Shown: piece by piece, positions 60,595 through 64,000 of the stretch
How positions within the stretch are numbered: the first letter of the stretch is position 1
Layout: every line of letters starts with the position of its first letter
Assembly (NCBI GenBank): GCA_022800315.1
Contig: JAAWQC010000008.1
Location: 16,235 to 80,234, forward strand
Source: Clostridiales bacterium
GTDB taxonomy: Bacteria > Bacillota > Clostridia > Oscillospirales > Acutalibacteraceae
Reading direction: 5' to 3'
Length of the DNA: 64,000 nucleotides
Notes under the pieces: generated by a model
Seen by the model: only the letters and a program-made list of their open reading frames with translations
Databases searched by the model: none
Told to the model about the DNA's origin: nothing
Program-made: the position numbers and the translations under genes

Positions 60595-61391
60595 AAAAGC
60601 TCTCAAAAATTTACAACGCCCTGATTTTTATTTTCCTGTACGCGCCCATTCTGGTGCTGATCGTCTTTTCCTTCAACGACTCCAAAAGCCGGGTGGTATG
60701 GCAGGGCTTTACCACCCGCTGGTACGGCGAGCTGTTCCAGGACAAGGTGATTATGGAATCTCTGCTCACCACACTGGAGGTGGCGGTGCTGTCCGCCCTG
60801 TTCGCCACCATCATCGGTACCCTGGCGGCGGTGGGTATCTACTCCATGAACCGCAAGCTGCGTAAAACCATGCTGGCGGTCAACAATATTCCCATGGTCA
60901 ATCCCGAAATCGTCACCGGCGTGTCCCTCATGCTGGTGTTCGTGTTCGTGTTCCGCGCCACCGGTATGCTGCAGATGGGCTTCGGCACCCTGCTGCTGTC
61001 CCACATCACCTTCAACATCCCCTATGTGGTGCTGCAGGTGATGCCCAAGCTGCGGCAGATGGACCGGCATATGTACGAGGCTGCCCTCGACCTGGGGTGC
61101 AGCCCCCGGCGGGCCTTCTTCCGGGTGGTGCTACCCGAAATCCTGCCCGGCGTCGTGACCGGCGCCCTGATGGCCTTCACCCTGTCGCTGGACGACTTCG
61201 TCATCAGCCTGTTCACCTCCGGTTCCACCGCCCAGACCCTGTCGGTGACCATCTACGCCATGACCAAAAAGCGGGTGTCGCCAAAGATCAACGCCCTGTC
61301 CACCCTGCTGTTCGGTGCGGTGCTGCTCCTGCTCATCATCGTCAACCTGCGGCAGATGCGGGACATGAAAAAACAGAAGAAACACGGTTAG
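60591..61391 (+). CDS. potC: polyamine ABC transporter permease PotC
   Basis: A 266-residue permease with six helices. The N-terminal IFIFLYAPILVLIVFSFNDS and the EAA motif YEAALDLGCSPRRAFFRVVL followed by LPEILPG are typical of PotC. LDDFVISLFTSG near residue 205 is also characteristic of the family. It overlaps potB by four bases and is followed after 60 bases by potD. Confidence 0.95.
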   Translation: MKKLSKIYNALIFIFLYAPILVLIVFSFNDSKSRVVWQGFTTRWYGELFQDKVIMESLLTTLEVAVLSALFATIIGTLAAVGIYSMNRKLRKTMLAVNNIPMVNPEIVTGVSLMLVFVFVFRATGMLQMGFGTLLLSHITFNIPYVVLQVMPKLRQMDRHMYEAALDLGCSPRRAFFRVVLPEILPGVVTGALMAFTLSLDDFVISLFTSGSTAQTLSVTIYAMTKKRVSPKINALSTLLFGAVLLLLIIVNLRQMRDMKKQKKHG

Positions 61392-61451
61392 GAACGATGT
61401 CCCGCCGTGCTTCGATAGTATCCACTCGGTAAAAAATGAGGAGGGGTTCCA

Positions 61452-62582
61452 TTGAAAAAAACGGTTCTCGCAAAGAAGCTCCCGGTATTCCGCGCCGCCG
61501 CGCTGTCGGCGGCCCTGCTGCTGGCCATGACTGCCTTCACCGGCTGTTCCGGCGGCGATACGGAGGGACCGGAGTGGAAAAAGCAGCCGGCAGCTGAAAA
61601 AACCGGCGTCACCCTCAATGTCTATAATTGGGGCGAGTACATCGACGACGAGGACTACCAGGTGAACGAGGCGTTCACCCACCTGACCGGCATCGAGGTC
61701 AATTACAAGACCTTCGACAACAACGAATCCATGTACGCCCTGCTCAGCTCGGGCGCGGCGGATTACGACGTGATCTTCCCCTCCGATTACATGGTGGGCA
61801 AAATGATCGCAGAGGACAGGCTGGCCAAGCTCAACTTCGATAACATCCCTAATTTCCAGTATATCGACGATCAGTTCAAAAATCCAGTTTACGATCCGGA
61901 CAACGCCTATTCGGTGCCCTACACCTGGGGTACGGTGGGCATCTTCTACAACACCGATATGGTGGACGAGGCCGACCTCCAGCAGGACTGGGACATCCTG
62001 TGGAATGAAAAATACAAGGGCCAGATCCTCATGTTCGACAACCCCCGCGATGCCTTCGGCATCGCGCTGAAAAAGCTGGGACTGTCCATGAACAGCGAAA
62101 ATCCAGACGACTGGCAGGCCGCCTATCAGGAGCTGGTCCGCCAGAAGCCGCAGGTGCAGGCCTATGTCATGGATCAGATTTTCGACAAGATGGCCAACAA
62201 CGAGGCGGCGCTGGCCCCTTATTATTCAGGCGACGGCATAGTCATGATGGACGAAAACGAGAAGATCGATTACTTCGTCCCGGAGGAGGGCACCAACCGG
62301 TTCGTGGACGCCATGTGCGTGCTGAAGAACTCCCCTCATCAGGCGGAAGCGGAGCAGTACATCAACTTTTTGTGCAGCACCGCCGTGGCCAAGGCCAATG
62401 CCGAATACATCGGCTACAGCACCCCTCAGACCGAAGCGCGTAAGGACCTGGACCCCGAGGTAGGGGAGAACCCCAACTTCTACCCGCCGGAGAGCGTGCT
62501 CGCCAAAACCGAGGTGTTCATGACCCTGCCCGACAGCATCAATGAGCTGCAGGATGAGTTGTGGCGCCAGCTGAAGAAATAA
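61452..62582 (+). CDS. potD: polyamine-binding lipoprotein PotD
   Basis: A 376-residue substrate-binding lipoprotein beginning with TTG after GAGGAGGGG. The signal peptide leads to lipobox FTGC (about Cys32). The mature protein has LNVYNWGEYIDDEDY at the N-terminus, DVIFPSDYMVGKMI and SVPYTWGTVGIFYNTDMVDE, all typical of PotD/PotF. The acidic and aromatic residues for polyamine contact (Trp/Tyr/Asp) occur at these sites. It ends the operon; a strong terminator follows. A spermidine versus putrescine preference cannot be told. Confidence 0.95.
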   Translation: MKKTVLAKKLPVFRAAALSAALLLAMTAFTGCSGGDTEGPEWKKQPAAEKTGVTLNVYNWGEYIDDEDYQVNEAFTHLTGIEVNYKTFDNNESMYALLSSGAADYDVIFPSDYMVGKMIAEDRLAKLNFDNIPNFQYIDDQFKNPVYDPDNAYSVPYTWGTVGIFYNTDMVDEADLQQDWDILWNEKYKGQILMFDNPRDAFGIALKKLGLSMNSENPDDWQAAYQELVRQKPQVQAYVMDQIFDKMANNEAALAPYYSGDGIVMMDENEKIDYFVPEEGTNRFVDAMCVLKNSPHQAEAEQYINFLCSTAVAKANAEYIGYSTPQTEARKDLDPEVGENPNFYPPESVLAKTEVFMTLPDSINELQDELWRQLKK

Positions 62583-62583
62583 C

Positions 62584-62618
62584 AAAACAGGGCCGCCTTT
62601 ATCAGGCGGCCCTGTTTT
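62584..62618 (+). terminator. Rho-independent terminator of potABCD
   Basis: AAAACAGGGCCGCC/GGCGGCCCTGTTTT, a perfect 14-bp stem, begins directly after the potD stop. Confidence 0.93.
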
Positions 62619-62818
62619 ACGCAGAGGTTAATCATCGACGGTACGTGCGGAAGGCTCAAAACTCATCCGCACCGGCGGCCGGGTGTGCTGCCCGGCCAAG
62701 GATTTCTATTCTTCGGGGACACCGCTTGCGCTGCGAATCGGTGCCTCTCCGATTTGTCACCGGAACGGCGAGGAAGAGACAACGGGAAACCCGTATACTG
62801 ACGACAGGAGCTGATCAC

Positions 62819-63664
62819 ATGGAATGGCTTGACCACCTGAATGAGGCCGTGACGTATATCGAGGAGCAGCTGACAGGGGAAATCGATTACGACCGGGCGG
62901 CGCAGCTGGCCTGCTGCTCGTCCTATCACTTCCAGCGGATGTTTTCGTACATCGCGGGGGTGCCGCTGGGGGAGTATATCCGACGGCGGCGGATGAGCCT
63001 GGCCGCCGTCGAACTGCAAAACGGCGGCAGGGTGCTGGACACGGCGCTGCGGTACGGGTATGAGTCTCCCACCGCATTCAACCGGGCCTTTCAGGGGGTA
63101 CACGGCGTCACCCCCTCCGCTGCCAGAGGCGAAGGGGTGACCCTCCGGGCGTATCCGCGTCTCAGCTTCAAACTGACTGTCAAAGGAGCCGAGGAAATGG
63201 AATACCGTATCGTGAAAAAGGACGCCTTCCGCATCGTGGGGAGAAAGGAACCCCTCAGCAAGGATGTGGAGGAATGCTTCCAGATGGTGCCGCAGATGTG
63301 GCAGAGGGCGGCGCAGGAAGGGGTGCTGCCCCGCATCGTACCGCTGATGGAGGGGGAACCCACGGGCGTGCTGGGTGTCAGCGCCTGCGGCGGCGACGAA
63401 TGGGAGTACTATATCGCCGTCGCCACGAAAAAGGAGGCCCCCGCGGGGTTGAGTGAGTACACCGTGCCCGCCGGCACCTGGGCGGTGTTTCCCGGCACGG
63501 GGGCCATGCCCCACGCCATTCAGGAGCTGGAGAAGCGGGTGGTCACTGAATGGCTGCCCTCCTCGGGATATGAGTACGCCGACCGTCCGGATATGGAGGT
63601 CTATCTGAAGCCCGATCCCGCCAAGGCGCGGTTCGAGGTTTGGGTACCGGTTGTCAAGAAGTAA
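62819..63664 (+). CDS. AraC-type regulator with GyrI-like domain (paralogue)
   Basis: A 281-residue regulator with the same two-part build as the protein at 19165-20025. The AraC DNA-binding domain contains IDYDRAAQLACCSSYHFQRM and TALRYGYESPTAFNRAFQGV, then HGVTPSAARG. The GyrI-like effector domain starts at MEYRIVKKDAFRIVG. The ATG at 62819 follows AGGAG by eight bases; the frame is open further upstream but without a start signal. No target gene is adjacent, since potABCD is closed off by its terminator and a separate transcript follows. Confidence 0.9.
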   Translation: MEWLDHLNEAVTYIEEQLTGEIDYDRAAQLACCSSYHFQRMFSYIAGVPLGEYIRRRRMSLAAVELQNGGRVLDTALRYGYESPTAFNRAFQGVHGVTPSAARGEGVTLRAYPRLSFKLTVKGAEEMEYRIVKKDAFRIVGRKEPLSKDVEECFQMVPQMWQRAAQEGVLPRIVPLMEGEPTGVLGVSACGGDEWEYYIAVATKKEAPAGLSEYTVPAGTWAVFPGTGAMPHAIQELEKRVVTEWLPSSGYEYADRPDMEVYLKPDPAKARFEVWVPVVKK

Positions 63665-64000
63665 AGAGAAGGGCGATACATCGGTGGATGTATTGCCTTT
63701 TTCGTTCTTCTTGAAGGGGAAGAGCGCTCATGCCGCGCAGGCACCTCCTTTTCGCTCCGCCGAACAGTCGCCGCCATTAGAATGGCAGCGGCAAAGGCAG
63801 CCCAGGGGGCGCGCCGGTTATTATCATACGAGTTATAGCGCGGTCTCTTGCGGCAAAGGTCGCCTCATTTCGGCGGACACGCCGCCTCATGACGCTCCCG
63901 TCGCTGCGCCCACCCCGTCTCCCTGTTTCCGCCGCTGGCGGTGGTCGACGGCGTTGCTCTTGAGAATCCCCCGATAATCACAAGAATAGCGATATATGCT
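63665..64000. other. terminator and unassigned right-end sequence
   Basis: A Rho-independent terminator (GGCGATACATC/GATGTATTGCC then TTTTT, 63672-63702) ends the AraC gene. The remaining 300 bases contain no ORF with a ribosome site on either strand. They may belong to a gene beyond the window edge. Confidence 0.6.

Overview
The window looks like chromosome of a GC-rich (about 60 % by eye), spore-forming, anaerobic Firmicute of class Clostridia, most likely in the Oscillospirales/Ruminococcaceae area. The reasons are spmA-spmB, an AbrB regulator with a cysteine-rich tail, a Gram-positive style glgB-glgC-glgD-glgA glycogen operon, LexA-type GAAC-N4-GTTC boxes, purine-rich Shine-Dalgarno sites and many Rho-independent hairpins. 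No genus can be named from sequence reading alone. Nearly all genes look intact and chromosomal. No rRNA, CRISPR array, transposase or intact prophage was seen.

Layout. 0-4 kb: a CCA-adding enzyme cut by the window edge, tRNA-Ser(GGA), a LURP-one-like protein, two Gfo/Idh/MocA-type oxidoreductases and a small Cys-rich protein. 4-13 kb: a large Cys-rich protein with seven Cna-B-like repeats, abrB, spmAB, feoAB, a GNAT acetyltransferase and an unknown protein. 13-19 kb: the complete glycogen synthesis operon. 19-25 kb: an AraC/GyrI regulator, an SOS-type operon (dinB, small protein, SRAP) behind a LexA-like box, an EEP nuclease, a 97-bp tandem repeat and a run of very small genes. 25-37 kb: a tocopherol-cyclase-like protein, a DUF362 ferredoxin-like protein, a lipoprotein plus ABC exporter with a duplicated permease, and a MarR-controlled heterodimeric ABC exporter. 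37-42 kb: cyclic-di-GMP enzymes and an apparent deletion scar joining two 5'-truncated genes.

42.5-43.8 kb: an AT-richer islet next to tRNA-Leu(UAA). It carries a phage-head-like/toxin-like gene, a probable immunity partner and a LexA-like operator abutting the promoter -35. 44-53 kb: housekeeping genes (corrinoid adenosyltransferase, ppx-ppk1 polyphosphate enzymes, phosphofructokinase, murA, walJ-like, rlmH, def) and a divergent HTH/RHH regulator pair. 53.5-58 kb: a NatAB-like ABC exporter, an AGE-family epimerase and a lipoprotein. 58-64 kb: a polyamine potABCD operon behind a consensus promoter and a roughly 235-nt structured leader, then a second AraC/GyrI regulator and a tail with no recognisable gene.

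Several genes form functional sets. glgBCDA makes storage glucan, ppx and ppk1 turn over polyphosphate, and dinB plus SRAP act in damage tolerance. spmAB, and perhaps the Cys-rich Cna-B protein, concern the spore. feoAB and potABCD import ferrous iron and polyamines. The best candidates for undescribed biology are the potABCD leader, the SOS-linked toxin/immunity islet, the Cys-rich Cna-B protein and the small-gene/tandem-repeat region at 23.3-25 kb.
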